Shown here: positions 52,332-59,141 of the stretch, one piece after another | Layout of the letters: every line of letters begins with the position of its first letter | Numbering within the stretch: position 1 is the first letter of the stretch | Origin: Coriobacteriaceae bacterium | Lineage (GTDB): Bacteria; Actinomycetota; Coriobacteriia; Coriobacteriales; Coriobacteriaceae | DNA: 64,000 nucleotides | Direction: 5' to 3' | NCBI GenBank assembly: GCA_030525945.1 | Contig: JAUNDT010000009.1 | Coordinates: 1 to 64,000 of the forward strand | The notes under the pieces: model-generated | The model's database searches: none | What the model was told of the DNA's origin: nothing | What the model saw: only the letters and a program-made list of their open reading frames with translations | Position numbers and translations under genes: made by a program

Positions 52332-53156
52332 ATGGCTCAAGATGCTTGCTCGCGTGCGTGTGCGGTGATTGTTGCCGGTGGATCGGGCACGCGTTTTGGC
52401 AACCCCGGCGGCAAACTTCTCATTGAGGTCGCGGGGCGCCCGCTGCTGGCTTGGACGCTCGCGGCATTTGACGCCGCGGCGCAAATCGGGTACATCGTTG
52501 TAGTGTGCAAACCCACGCAATACGATGAGATCCGTCGGGCGGTGGTCGAGCCGTTTGGCTTTGCGGCCCCTATCACGTTTGCACCTTCCGGGGCGGAGCG
52601 CCAGGATTCCACCCGCAACGGAATGGATGCCGTGCCCGCGGGTTTTGACATTATCGCCGTGCACGACGGTGCACGCCCCCTTATTCAGCCGGCAACTATT
52701 GATGGCGCAATACAGGCCCTGGTTGCCGCTGACGCGGATCGCCTGGTCACCGGGGCTGAATCCGACACGCGTGCAAACGAAGGTGTTGGTGCGCCATACC
52801 CCGCCAAGTGCCGCACTGCCTGCGCTTCTGTTTCCCATGTGCTTGATGGGGTTGTTTGCGGTCAACCCGCGATTGATACACTTAAGGTTATTGATGCGGA
52901 CGGCAACTTTGTTGAGACTCCGCCTCGCGCTCAGTTTTGGACCGTGCAAACACCGCAGGTGTTTTGGCTCGACTCGCTGCGGCGTGCGTATGCGTGGGCC
53001 AACGAGACCGGTTTTGTCGGAACCGACGACTCTTCCCTGGTAGAGGGCATGGGTGGGCGCGTGCGAGGCTTCGATTCTCCGCGCGATAACCTTAAGGTGA
53101 CGCTGCCGGAGGACCTCGCCCCTGTGGAAGCCGCACTGCTCTCGCGCCTGCAATAG
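52332..53156 (+). CDS. ispD: 2-C-methyl-D-erythritol 4-phosphate cytidylyltransferase, with an insertion
   Basis: A 274-residue enzyme of the MEP pathway, longer than the usual 225-235. The nucleotide loop A-G-G-S-G-T-R-F (about 15-22), a GGK-type lysine, R-Q-D-S-T-R-N-G and V-H-D-G-A-R-P-L are intact. So is the region D-T-L-K-V with W-T-V-Q-T-P-Q-V-F. Between about residues 135 and 170 an extra stretch (A-E-S-D-T-R-A-N-E-G-V-G-A-P-Y) interrupts the family pattern. Codon use in the insertion is similar to its surroundings. ATG 52332 follows GAGGAG. It is probably functional. Confidence 0.9.
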   Translation: MAQDACSRACAVIVAGGSGTRFGNPGGKLLIEVAGRPLLAWTLAAFDAAAQIGYIVVVCKPTQYDEIRRAVVEPFGFAAPITFAPSGAERQDSTRNGMDAVPAGFDIIAVHDGARPLIQPATIDGAIQALVAADADRLVTGAESDTRANEGVGAPYPAKCRTACASVSHVLDGVVCGQPAIDTLKVIDADGNFVETPPRAQFWTVQTPQVFWLDSLRRAYAWANETGFVGTDDSSLVEGMGGRVRGFDSPRDNLKVTLPEDLAPVEAALLSRLQ

Positions 53157-53362
53157 CCCCCAGTGCGGATTTTCAGCCGTCCGGATGCAGAAAAGTGCCA
53201 CATTCTACTCCGTTTTTCTTCAGGGCTGCCTTGAGGCCCTTTTGCGGCGTCAAAAGAGCAGTTGACGGATGCCTAAAAACGGGTGTTTGGGGCTGCGTTA
53301 GAAATCCCACGCATAATAAGGCGTTTTTCTGCATCATGGCGTTGGTTTTTCCGCACTGAGGC
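53157..53362. repeat. Long imperfect palindromic element (copy B)
   Basis: The left arm begins CAGTGCGGA (53161) and carries GGATGCAGAAAA (about 53182-53194). The right arm carries TAAGGCGTTTTTCTGCATC (about 53317-53335) and ends TTTCCGCACTGAGG. It belongs to the same family as 16645-16845. It fills most of the ispD-ispF gap. Confidence 0.75.
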
Positions 53363-53409
53363 CCTAGGTACAGTACTATGGCAGGTGTCGCATCGAGAAA
53401 GGGCCCCTT

Positions 53410-53898
53410 ATGACTTCCAATATGCGTATCGGCCATGGCTACGACGTCCATCGTTTGGTGGAGGGTCGTCGGTGCGTTATTGGCGGTGTGGAAATCCCCC
53501 ATGCCAAGGGCCTTCTCGGTCATAGCGATGCGGATGTCTTGGCCCATGCGCTTGCAGATGCGATCCTCGGCGCCTGCCGCGGGGGAGACATCGGCAAGCT
53601 ATTCCCCGACACCGACCCTGCCTATGAGGGTGCCGACTCGCTCAAGCTGCTCGCTGCGGTTATGGGCCATGCTCGTAGCCTGGGTTACGAATTCGTGGAC
53701 GCGGATTGCACGATCGCATGTCAGGAACCCAAGGTCGGTCCGTATCGCGAGGCCATGCGCGAGAATCTCGCTCACGCCATCAATTGCCCGGTCGAAAACA
53801 TCGGTGTAAAGGCAACAACCACCGAAAAACTCGGTTGGGAGGGCCACGGAGAGGGCATCGGCGCCTGGTCAGTCTGCCTCCTCGAGCGATGTATCTAA
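53410..53898 (+). CDS. ispF: 2-C-methyl-D-erythritol 2,4-cyclodiphosphate synthase
   Basis: A 162-residue trimeric zinc enzyme, next after IspE in the MEP pathway. Zinc and active-site motifs are G-H-G-Y-D-V-H (D and H ligands), L-L-G-H-S-D-A-D-V and K-A-T-T-T-E-K-L-G. The length is typical. ATG 53410 is used; ATG 53422, just before the conserved R-I-G-H-G, is possible too. It is separated from ispD by a palindromic element and followed by a strong stem-loop. Confidence 0.96.
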   Translation: MTSNMRIGHGYDVHRLVEGRRCVIGGVEIPHAKGLLGHSDADVLAHALADAILGACRGGDIGKLFPDTDPAYEGADSLKLLAAVMGHARSLGYEFVDADCTIACQEPKVGPYREAMRENLAHAINCPVENIGVKATTTEKLGWEGHGEGIGAWSVCLLERCI

Positions 53899-53900
53899 GG

Positions 53901-53935
53901 GAATCGCCCCAGGGCGATTCGCCATCTTCCTTTTC
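53901..53935 (+). terminator. Terminator after ispF
   Basis: GAATCGCCC (53901-53909) pairs perfectly with GGGCGATTC (53912-53920), then a T-rich tail (CTTCCTTTTC). The stem is immediately after the stop codon. Confidence 0.8.
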
Positions 53936-54035
53936 TTTGTGTTGAGCGGGTCTCCGTGCCCAACGAGGTGGAAGTCCCCGCTTCTGCCAAGGTGCCCGCT
54001 CATATAGACTGTCAATGAGCAACGTACACGATGTA

Positions 54036-54147
54036 GGCGCGCCAGGGCATTTCGTCCGATGCGAGTTCCGCACGAGCCGGAGCGTCCAGTGGACGCTCCG
54101 TGCGAGCCAGGACTGCCCGAGCAGCGGATGAAATGCCCTGGCGCGCC
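54036..54147 (+). promoter_or_regulatory. Large hairpin in the cysS leader
   Basis: The arms 54036-54058 and 54125-54147 are complementary over 23 bp with one G-U type mismatch; GGCGCGCCAGGGCATTTC opens the left arm. Inside is a second perfect stem, GGAGCGTCC with GGACGCTCC, about 54079-54099. The right arm ends 6 bp before GGGAG and 17 bp before the cysS ATG. It could be a regulatory RNA leader or a mobile palindromic element. It is not a recognisable T-box. Confidence 0.7.
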
Positions 54148-54163
54148 CCAACGGGAGATATAC

Positions 54164-55630
54164 ATGAAGATTTACAACAGCGCCACGCACCAAAAAGAGG
54201 ACTTCCGCCCCATCGAGGAGGGCAAAGTCCGCATGTACGTGTGCGGCCCCACCGTCTACGACAACATCCACATCGGCAACGCCCGCACGTTCATCAGCTT
54301 CGACGTGATCCGCCGTTGGCTCATTGCGAGCGGCTACGAGGTCACGTTTGCCCAGAATCTCACCGACGTGGACGACAAGATCATCAACCGCGCCAACGAG
54401 CAGGGTCGTACGGCTGAGGAGGTCGCGACCGAGTTCTCGAACAAGTTCATCGAGGTCATGCGCGCTGCCAACGTGCTCGATCCGGATGTGCGGCCGCGTG
54501 CCACCAAGGAGATCGGCTCCATGATCGGCATGATCAAGACGCTGATCGAGGGCGAACACGCCTACGCTGCCGAGAACGGTGACGTCTACTTCGCGGTTCG
54601 CAGTGATGAGCGTTACGGCGAGGTCTCGGGTCGCAACATCGACGACCTCATGGTGGGCGCGCGCATCGAGGAGAACGAGGACAAGCGCGACCCGCTCGAC
54701 TTCGCCCTGTGGAAGGCCGCCAAGCCCGGCGAGCCGAGCTGGAAGTCCCCGTGGGGTGAGGGTCGTCCCGGCTGGCACACCGAGTGCGCCGCCATGGTGC
54801 ACCGTTACCTGGGCACGCCCATCGACATTCACGGCGGCGGTTCCGACCTCGCTTTCCCGCACCATGAGAACGAGTGCGCCCAGGCCACGTGTGCGTGGCA
54901 CGAGGGCTTCGCAAATACCTGGATGCACACCGGCATGCTGCTCGTGGACGGCGAGAAGATGTCCAAGAGTCTGGGCAACTTTTTCACGCTCGCCGAGGTG
55001 CTTGAGAAACACTCCGCCGCGGCCCTGCGCCTGCTCATGCTGCAGACCCACTACCGCTCTCCGCTCGATTTCTCCTGGGAGCGTCTCGAGGGCGCCGAAA
55101 ACTCGCTTGCGCGCATCGCCGGCACGTGCCGCAACCTCAAGTGGGCTGCCGACCATGCGGAAGGCGAGCCGAATGCGGAGCTTGCCGAGGCCCTGACCAC
55201 CGCCATGGACAAGGCGGCCGCCGACTACCAGGCCTGCATGGACGACGACTTCAACACCGCCGGTGCCGTGGCTGCGTACTTCCAGCTGGTGACCGAGGCC
55301 AACAAGTACCTCGAGCAGGCTGCGGGTGCCGTGGACGCGGACGCTGCGCGCGTGTGCGCCGCTGTGATCGCCAGCTCGCTCGCGCAGTTGGGTGTCGAGC
55401 TTCCCGTTATCGAGGAGCCCCTGCCCGCCGAGCTCGTGGGCGTCGCCGCCGAGCTGGTGGGTTTCGAGGGCGCGGACGTGGATGCCGCTGCCGAGGCCAT
55501 TCTCGCGGCCCGTGCCGAGGCCCGTGCTGCCAAGGACTGGGGCACGGCGGATGCCATTCGCGACCGCTTGAAGGACCTGGGCCTCGCCATCGAGGATACC
55601 GCCGCCGGCTCCCGCATCAAACCCCTCTAG
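54164..55630 (+). CDS. cysS: Cysteinyl-tRNA synthetase
   Basis: A 488-residue class I synthetase. The zinc and HIGH region reads M-Y-V-C-G-P-T-V-Y-D-N-I-H-I-G-N-A-R (start near residue 24). K-M-S-K-S lies near residue 266. The DALR anticodon-binding domain occupies about 340-488. ATG 54164 follows GGGAG. The neighbours ispF and rlmB match the Bacillus order, where gltX-cysE and mrnC also occur; here they are missing. A toxin-antitoxin pair fills the place of mrnC. Confidence 0.97.
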   Translation: MKIYNSATHQKEDFRPIEEGKVRMYVCGPTVYDNIHIGNARTFISFDVIRRWLIASGYEVTFAQNLTDVDDKIINRANEQGRTAEEVATEFSNKFIEVMRAANVLDPDVRPRATKEIGSMIGMIKTLIEGEHAYAAENGDVYFAVRSDERYGEVSGRNIDDLMVGARIEENEDKRDPLDFALWKAAKPGEPSWKSPWGEGRPGWHTECAAMVHRYLGTPIDIHGGGSDLAFPHHENECAQATCAWHEGFANTWMHTGMLLVDGEKMSKSLGNFFTLAEVLEKHSAAALRLLMLQTHYRSPLDFSWERLEGAENSLARIAGTCRNLKWAADHAEGEPNAELAEALTTAMDKAAADYQACMDDDFNTAGAVAAYFQLVTEANKYLEQAAGAVDADAARVCAAVIASSLAQLGVELPVIEEPLPAELVGVAAELVGFEGADVDAAAEAILAARAEARAAKDWGTADAIRDRLKDLGLAIEDTAAGSRIKPL

Positions 55631-55699
55631 GTCCTGTAGCACCCAATCTGCCGACTCCAACCCTCCTCGCGTACCTAAGTACGCGTCGTCGGGCTTGTC

Positions 55700-55835
55700 G
55701 TTCGGCATCTCGGGCACTACAGAACCTAGAGTTCGCATTCTGGTTATGCTCGGTTGCTGTCGGGCGCCGCACGCAAGGCGTGCGCCCTCCTCTTTCACGG
55801 CAATACGACGCACCTCAGAAACCGAGGTTGTGGAG
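55700..55835. repeat. Composite intergenic element downstream of cysS (copy 2)
   Basis: ATCTCGGGCAC (about 55707) and GAACCTAG are followed about 95 bp later by CGACGCACCTCAGAAACC (55807-55824), with a GC hairpin and CTCTTTCAC tract between. This mirrors 47636-47780. A small stem CGCGTAC/GTACGCG (about 55668-55685) precedes it. Confidence 0.6.
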
Positions 55836-55869
55836 GCTGGATAAAGCCGTTTCTGCTCATCTTGCTATC

Positions 55870-55905
55870 AGGCGCCGCCCCCGATCTATTCGGGTGCGGC
55901 GCCTT
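55870..55905 (+). terminator. GC-rich terminator-like hairpin before the toxin-antitoxin pair
   Basis: AGGCGCCGC (from 55870) pairs with GCGGCGCCT (to about 55904), loop CCGATCTATTCGGG-like with inner pairing. The tail is weak in T. Confidence 0.6.
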
Positions 55906-55936
55906 CGCATTGGAGCTTTCAATTCAACGTTCAAGT

Positions 55937-55954
55937 TGACTAACATTCTAGTCA
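55937..55954 (+). promoter_or_regulatory. Putative operator of the toxin-antitoxin operon
   Basis: TGACTA and TAGTCA form an inverted repeat with a 6-bp centre, overlapping TTGACT (55936-55941), a good -35. Antitoxins of this family usually repress their own operon through such a palindrome. Confidence 0.55.
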
Positions 55955-55993
55955 GAATAGACGTAGACTACTTTTAGGGAGGAAGGAGCGGCT

Positions 55994-56278
55994 ATGGCTA
56001 CACTGACTGTTGATTTGGAGCATGCCGAGCGTGTGGGGCTTGCAGATGCTAAGGCGAATCTGAGCGGGCTTGTTGCCCGTGTGGAACAGGCGCGCGAGGC
56101 GTGCGTCATGATGAGATATAACCGCCCCGCCGCGCTGCTCGTTCCTCTTCCGGAGGAGGCTCCCAGAACAGCGAAGGCTCGTGGAATGCTCTCGAAGTAC
56201 GCGGACCCTTCGAAGCTCTCCCAGGAAGAGGGCGCGTTTGCAAGGGCGGTGATCGCCAATTATGCTGACCCTTCTTGA
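55994..56278 (+). CDS. Type II toxin-antitoxin system antitoxin, Phd/YefM-like
   Basis: A 94-residue protein. The N-terminal half reads like a Phd/YefM DNA-binding domain (A-K-A-N-L-S-G-L-V-A-R-V, then a short strand with R-P-A-A-L-L-V-P). The C-terminal part is the likely toxin-binding tail (Y-A-D-P-S-K-L-S-Q-E-E-G). ATG 55994 follows GGAGGAAGGAG. The toxin start lies inside its last codons (17-bp overlap), which couples translation. GC and codon bias are lower than in flanking genes, suggesting acquired DNA. Confidence 0.85.
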   Translation: MATLTVDLEHAERVGLADAKANLSGLVARVEQAREACVMMRYNRPAALLVPLPEEAPRTAKARGMLSKYADPSKLSQEEGAFARAVIANYADPS

Positions 56279-56636
56279 TACGAATGCGGCTCTCAGGTAC
56301 CTGCTTGAGGATATTCAGGAGCAGGCGGATGTGGTGGCAGATGCTGTTCTCAATGGGGCTGAAATCACCATCGAAGTGCTTGCCGAGTGCGTGTACGTGC
56401 TAGAGGGCGTATACCATGTGAGTCGGTCCGATATTGCGGAATCGCTCGGCTGTCTGCTTGATGAAGTGACATGCCGTCGCAAACAGGTCGCTGCGACTGC
56501 CTTGGGCTATTACAGTGGCAGCACATTTGATTTCGTGGATTGTATTCTCGCGGCTGAACGGGATTTGGAAGAACGTGTGGTTCTCACATTCGATAAAAAG
56601 CTGAGCAAACTGCTGACGAGCATCGATTCGGTGTAG
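56262..56636 (+). CDS. PIN-domain ribonuclease toxin (VapC-like)
   Basis: A 124-residue protein with the PIN acidic residues: L-L-D-T-N (D6), a central E in E-V-L-A-E-C-V-Y, and F-D-F-V-D-C followed by F-D-K-K near the C-terminus. PIN toxins cleave RNA, often tRNA, when freed from antitoxin. It overlaps the antitoxin end, the usual operon layout. All key residues are present, so it appears intact. The target is unknown. Confidence 0.88.
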   Translation: MLTLLDTNAALRYLLEDIQEQADVVADAVLNGAEITIEVLAECVYVLEGVYHVSRSDIAESLGCLLDEVTCRRKQVAATALGYYSGSTFDFVDCILAAERDLEERVVLTFDKKLSKLLTSIDSV

Positions 56637-56680
56637 AAAGTGGTGCCCAGCCAGGGCCGCCCGCTTGCAGACGTCGATAA

Positions 56681-56738
56681 TGTCAGGTTGACTCGATATT
56701 CTGGCTCTCAGTACCATGATTATCGATTGAACCTGACA
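56681..56738 (+). promoter_or_regulatory. rlmB promoter flanked by a long inverted repeat
   Basis: TTGACT (56688-56693) and TACCAT (56712-56717) are 18 bp apart. TGTCAGGTT (56681-56689) and AACCTGACA (56730-56738) form a perfect 9-bp inverted repeat around them, extended by TCGAT/ATCGAT matches. It could be a regulator binding pair or a leader hairpin. Confidence 0.55.
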
Positions 56739-56751
56739 AAAGGAGGCCGTA

Positions 56752-57735
56752 GTGGCTGAGAAAAAGCGCGTGAAGAAGAGCACGGGAGGTCCTGGTAAGC
56801 CGAGACATGCGGGTGATAGCCGCCCGGCGGGAGTTCGGGGCCGCGCTGAGAAGAGCTCCGATCGCCAGGGGCGCGCAGGGAAGCGCCCGAGTGCTGGCCG
56901 CAGTGGTGCCCGTGCCCCGCAGGGCCAGGTTGCCCCTCAGCGTCGCGACGTTCACGCGGCGGCGGGCAACTTTATCGAAGGGCGCCGTGCTGCGTTTGAG
57001 GCACTGCGCACCGGGTTCCCCGTCAAGCGTGCGCTCATCGCGCAGGGCGTGGAGAACGAGCCCGCCATTCGCGAGCTGCTCACGGGGCTGGGCGAGGCGG
57101 GCGTGCCCGTAAAGCAGGTCCCTCGCGTTAAACTCGACGAGCTATCTAGCCATGGTGCCCATCAGGGTATCGTGCTCGAGGTCGGTGCCTTCCCGTACGC
57201 GGATCTCACCGACATCATCGCCGCCGCGCAACCGGACCGCCCCGCCCTCGTGGTCGTGCTCGACCACGTCACCGACGCTGGCAACTTCGGCGCTATCGTG
57301 CGCTCCGCCGAGGTCGTGGGCGCTGCAGGTGTCGTGATTCCCAACAAGCGCTCCGCCGAGGTCACGGTTGCAACGTACAAAACCTCTGCTGGTGCCGTTA
57401 TGCACCTGCCCATCGCGCAAGTGCCTAACATTGCCCGTGCACTCGACGAGCTCAAAGACGCGGGATTTTGGGTCGGCGGTGCCACCGAGCACGCCGAAGA
57501 CATCTGCTGGGATGCCCCATTTGAGGGCCGAGTGGCGCTCGTTATGGGTTCCGAGGGCGACGGCATCTCCCGTCTCGTGCTCGAGAAATGCGACTTTACA
57601 ACCAAGCTGCCCCAACTCGGCCAGACCGAGAGCCTCAATGTCGCTCAGGCCGCCACGGCGCTGTGCTTCGAGTGGCTGCGACACAACCACGATGCAATCC
57701 AAGGGGCCTCTTCCGCACTGGCGGGGGGCGAATAG
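56752..57735 (+). CDS. rlmB: 23S rRNA (guanosine-2'-O)-methyltransferase RlmB (TrmH/SpoU family)
   Basis: A 327-residue SPOUT methyltransferase. Residues 1 to about 70 are a basic, Gly/Arg/Ser-rich, probably disordered extension. The catalytic part begins at N-F-I-E-G-R-R-A-A-F-E-A-L. It includes the TrmH motifs H-V-T-D-A-G-N-F-G-A-I-V-R-S-A-E, V-M-G-S-E-G-D-G-I and L-N-V-A-Q-A-A, which form the SAM knot. The start is GTG 56752 after AAAGGAGG. It is followed 5 bp later by rae1, the same pair as in Bacillus (rlmB-yacP). Confidence 0.94.
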   Translation: MAEKKRVKKSTGGPGKPRHAGDSRPAGVRGRAEKSSDRQGRAGKRPSAGRSGARAPQGQVAPQRRDVHAAAGNFIEGRRAAFEALRTGFPVKRALIAQGVENEPAIRELLTGLGEAGVPVKQVPRVKLDELSSHGAHQGIVLEVGAFPYADLTDIIAAAQPDRPALVVVLDHVTDAGNFGAIVRSAEVVGAAGVVIPNKRSAEVTVATYKTSAGAVMHLPIAQVPNIARALDELKDAGFWVGGATEHAEDICWDAPFEGRVALVMGSEGDGISRLVLEKCDFTTKLPQLGQTESLNVAQAATALCFEWLRHNHDAIQGASSALAGGE

Positions 57736-57740
57736 GGGTT

Positions 57741-58430
57741 ATGACCAAAAAGAATCGTCAGAAATCCAAGACCAAGCGCTTTGGCGAGGGCTCCGCAAAA
57801 CCCATGGTCGATGCAAGCACCTACGGCGTGGGCAACGCGTTCGCAGGGCTATCGCCCGCCGCCACCCCCGTGCCGCCGCGTGGCGCCTGTTCGGGGAAAA
57901 AAGAGCTGTTGGTCGTAGATGGATACAACGTGATTCACGCCACACCCAAGTATGAGAGCCTGATGTTCGACCGGGGGGATCACCCCTATTCGTCAGACCT
58001 GTACGATCGGGCTCGTGAGGCCCTCATCGGGGATGTCGCCGCTTTTGCCGGCAGGCAATACGAGGCCGTGGTGGTGTTCGATGCCGCCGGCAATGTCTCA
58101 CCCGATCGCCCCAACTTGCCTTCCGGCGGGGTGCGGGTTGAGTTCTCCCCAACGGGCGTGACCGCCGATACGGTTATCCAGGATCTATGCACGAAGGCGC
58201 GCGAAGAGGGGCGCGCGTGCTCGGTTGTTACAAGCGACGCGATGATCCAGGCAACCGTCATGGGCCATGGCGTTACGCGCATATCGGCACGCATGCTCGT
58301 TGACGAGATCGGGGATATGCAGCGAGACTTCGAACGCGCGCGAGAGGAGAACGTCGACATCAAGCTGACGCTCGGAAGTCGTTTGAGTGCCGAATCCTTG
58401 GCAAAGCTTCAATCCTTGCGCGGCAGGTAA
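57741..58430 (+). CDS. rae1: NYN-domain ribosome-associated endoribonuclease (Rae1/YacP-like)
   Basis: A 229-residue protein. A basic 50-residue lead is followed by an NYN/PIN-like nuclease fold: L-L-V-V-D-G-Y-N-V-I-H, then V-V-F-D-A-A-G-N and T-A-D-T-V-I-Q-D-L and V-V-T-S-D. Bacillus Rae1 cuts mRNA in the ribosome A site. It lies 5 bp after rlmB, so the two are co-transcribed. The N-terminal extension is not in the Bacillus protein. Confidence 0.9.
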   Translation: MTKKNRQKSKTKRFGEGSAKPMVDASTYGVGNAFAGLSPAATPVPPRGACSGKKELLVVDGYNVIHATPKYESLMFDRGDHPYSSDLYDRAREALIGDVAAFAGRQYEAVVVFDAAGNVSPDRPNLPSGGVRVEFSPTGVTADTVIQDLCTKAREEGRACSVVTSDAMIQATVMGHGVTRISARMLVDEIGDMQRDFERAREENVDIKLTLGSRLSAESLAKLQSLRGR

Positions 58431-58444
58431 GGCTTCGCTATTCT
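58416..58444 (+). promoter_or_regulatory. Promoter of tRNA-Thr (TGT)
   Basis: TTGCGC (58416-58421) and TATTCT (58439-58444) are 17 bp apart. The -35 lies in the end of rae1. Confidence 0.6.
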
Positions 58445-58474
58445 AGAGAAGCTTTGCGCGTTCGCGCCCAAAGT

Positions 58475-58549
58475 GCCAGCGTGGCTCAACGGTAGAGCAG
58501 CTGATTTGTAATCAGCTGGTTGCGGGTTCGATTCCTGTCGCTGGCTCCA
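58475..58549 (+). tRNA. tRNA-Thr (anticodon TGT)
   Basis: The acceptor GCCAGCG pairs with CGCTGGC. The loop TTTGTAA within stem GCTGA/TCAGC gives TGT. CCA is encoded. Confidence 0.96.
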
Positions 58550-58558
58550 TAGAGCATG

Positions 58559-58592
58559 AAAGCCCGGTTCCCCTTGCGGAGCCGGGCTTTTT
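58559..58592 (+). terminator. Terminator after tRNA-Thr (TGT)
   Basis: AAAGCCCGG (58559-58567) pairs with CCGGGCTTT (58582-58590), extended by TCC/GGA, followed by a T run. Confidence 0.92.
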
Positions 58593-58711
58593 GCTGGCGG
58601 GAAAGATCGCGATAAAGAGTTCTGGTAAAGCGTTGTGAGCGAAATATTCAAGGCAGAACACCTCTGACCTGCGAAGCGATACGCCCGGACGCGTGTATTG
58701 AAAACGTTTTG

Positions 58712-58741
58712 TTGACACGCGACCCCCGCCCGTTTTAGTAT
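58712..58741 (+). promoter_or_regulatory. Strong promoter of the tRNA-Tyr-Thr-Met-tuf unit
   Basis: TTGACA (58712-58717, perfect -35) and TAGTAT (58736-58741) are 18 bp apart, about 58 bp before the first tRNA of the group. Confidence 0.8.
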
Positions 58742-58799
58742 TCATTTGCTCGAAGGCGAGGTGCTGCAAGGCGCAACGCAGTCGAGTTTGACAATGACT

Positions 58800-58883
58800 G
58801 GGGATGTGGCACAGCGGCAACTGCGGCGGACTGTAAATCCGCTCCCTCTGGGTTCATAGGTTCGAGTCCTATCATCCCCACCA
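58800..58883 (+). tRNA. tRNA-Tyr (anticodon GTA)
   Basis: The acceptor GGGGATG pairs with CATCCCC. The loop CTGTAAA within GCGGA/TCCGC gives GTA. A long variable arm is present, as in type II tRNAs. CCA is encoded. Confidence 0.95.
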
Positions 58884-58888
58884 GTCAG

Positions 58889-58964
58889 GCCTGTATAGCT
58901 CAGTCGGTAGAGCACTTCGTTGGTAACGAAGAGGTCACCAGTTCAAGTCTGGTTGCAGGCTCCA
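58889..58964 (+). tRNA. tRNA-Thr (anticodon GGT)
   Basis: The acceptor GCCTGTA pairs with TGCAGGC. The loop TTGGTAA within CTTCG/CGAAG gives GGT. CCA is encoded. It lies 5 bp after tRNA-Tyr. Confidence 0.96.
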
Positions 58965-58968
58965 TTCT

Positions 58969-59045
58969 GGCGGTGTAGCTCAGTTGGTCAGAGCGCACGG
59001 TTCATACCCGTGTTGTCACTGGTTCGAATCCAGTCACCGCTACCA
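58969..59045 (+). tRNA. tRNA-Met (anticodon CAT), elongator type
   Basis: The acceptor GGCGGTG pairs with CACCGCT. The loop TTCATAC within CACGG/CCGTG gives CAT. It lacks the three G-C pairs and the first-pair mismatch that mark initiator tRNA. CCA is encoded. Confidence 0.93.
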
Positions 59046-59100
59046 GGTAACTAGGGCGGCTTCCGAGGAAACGAGGAGGCCGCTTAAGTTAAGTAGGGAA

Positions 59101-59126
59101 TTGCTCCAAAAGGGAGCAACCTTTTC
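59101..59126 (+). promoter_or_regulatory. Hairpin with T-tract in the tuf leader
   Basis: TTGCTCC (59101-59107) pairs with GGAGCAA (59113-59119), then CCTTTTCC, directly before the AGAAGGAGG of tuf. It may be a weak attenuator or an RNA-processing site separating the tRNAs from the tuf message. Confidence 0.5.
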
Positions 59127-59141
59127 CAGAAGGAGGGCTTC

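Noticed and set aside
54036..54147. T-box riboswitch before cysS
   Set aside because: The region lacks a recognisable T-box sequence (AGGGTGG-type), specifier loop and antiterminator; it is a simple long nested hairpin.
55994..56636. Phage or plasmid island
   Set aside because: Only the toxin-antitoxin pair is foreign-looking; no integrase, transposase, att site or other mobile gene is nearby.
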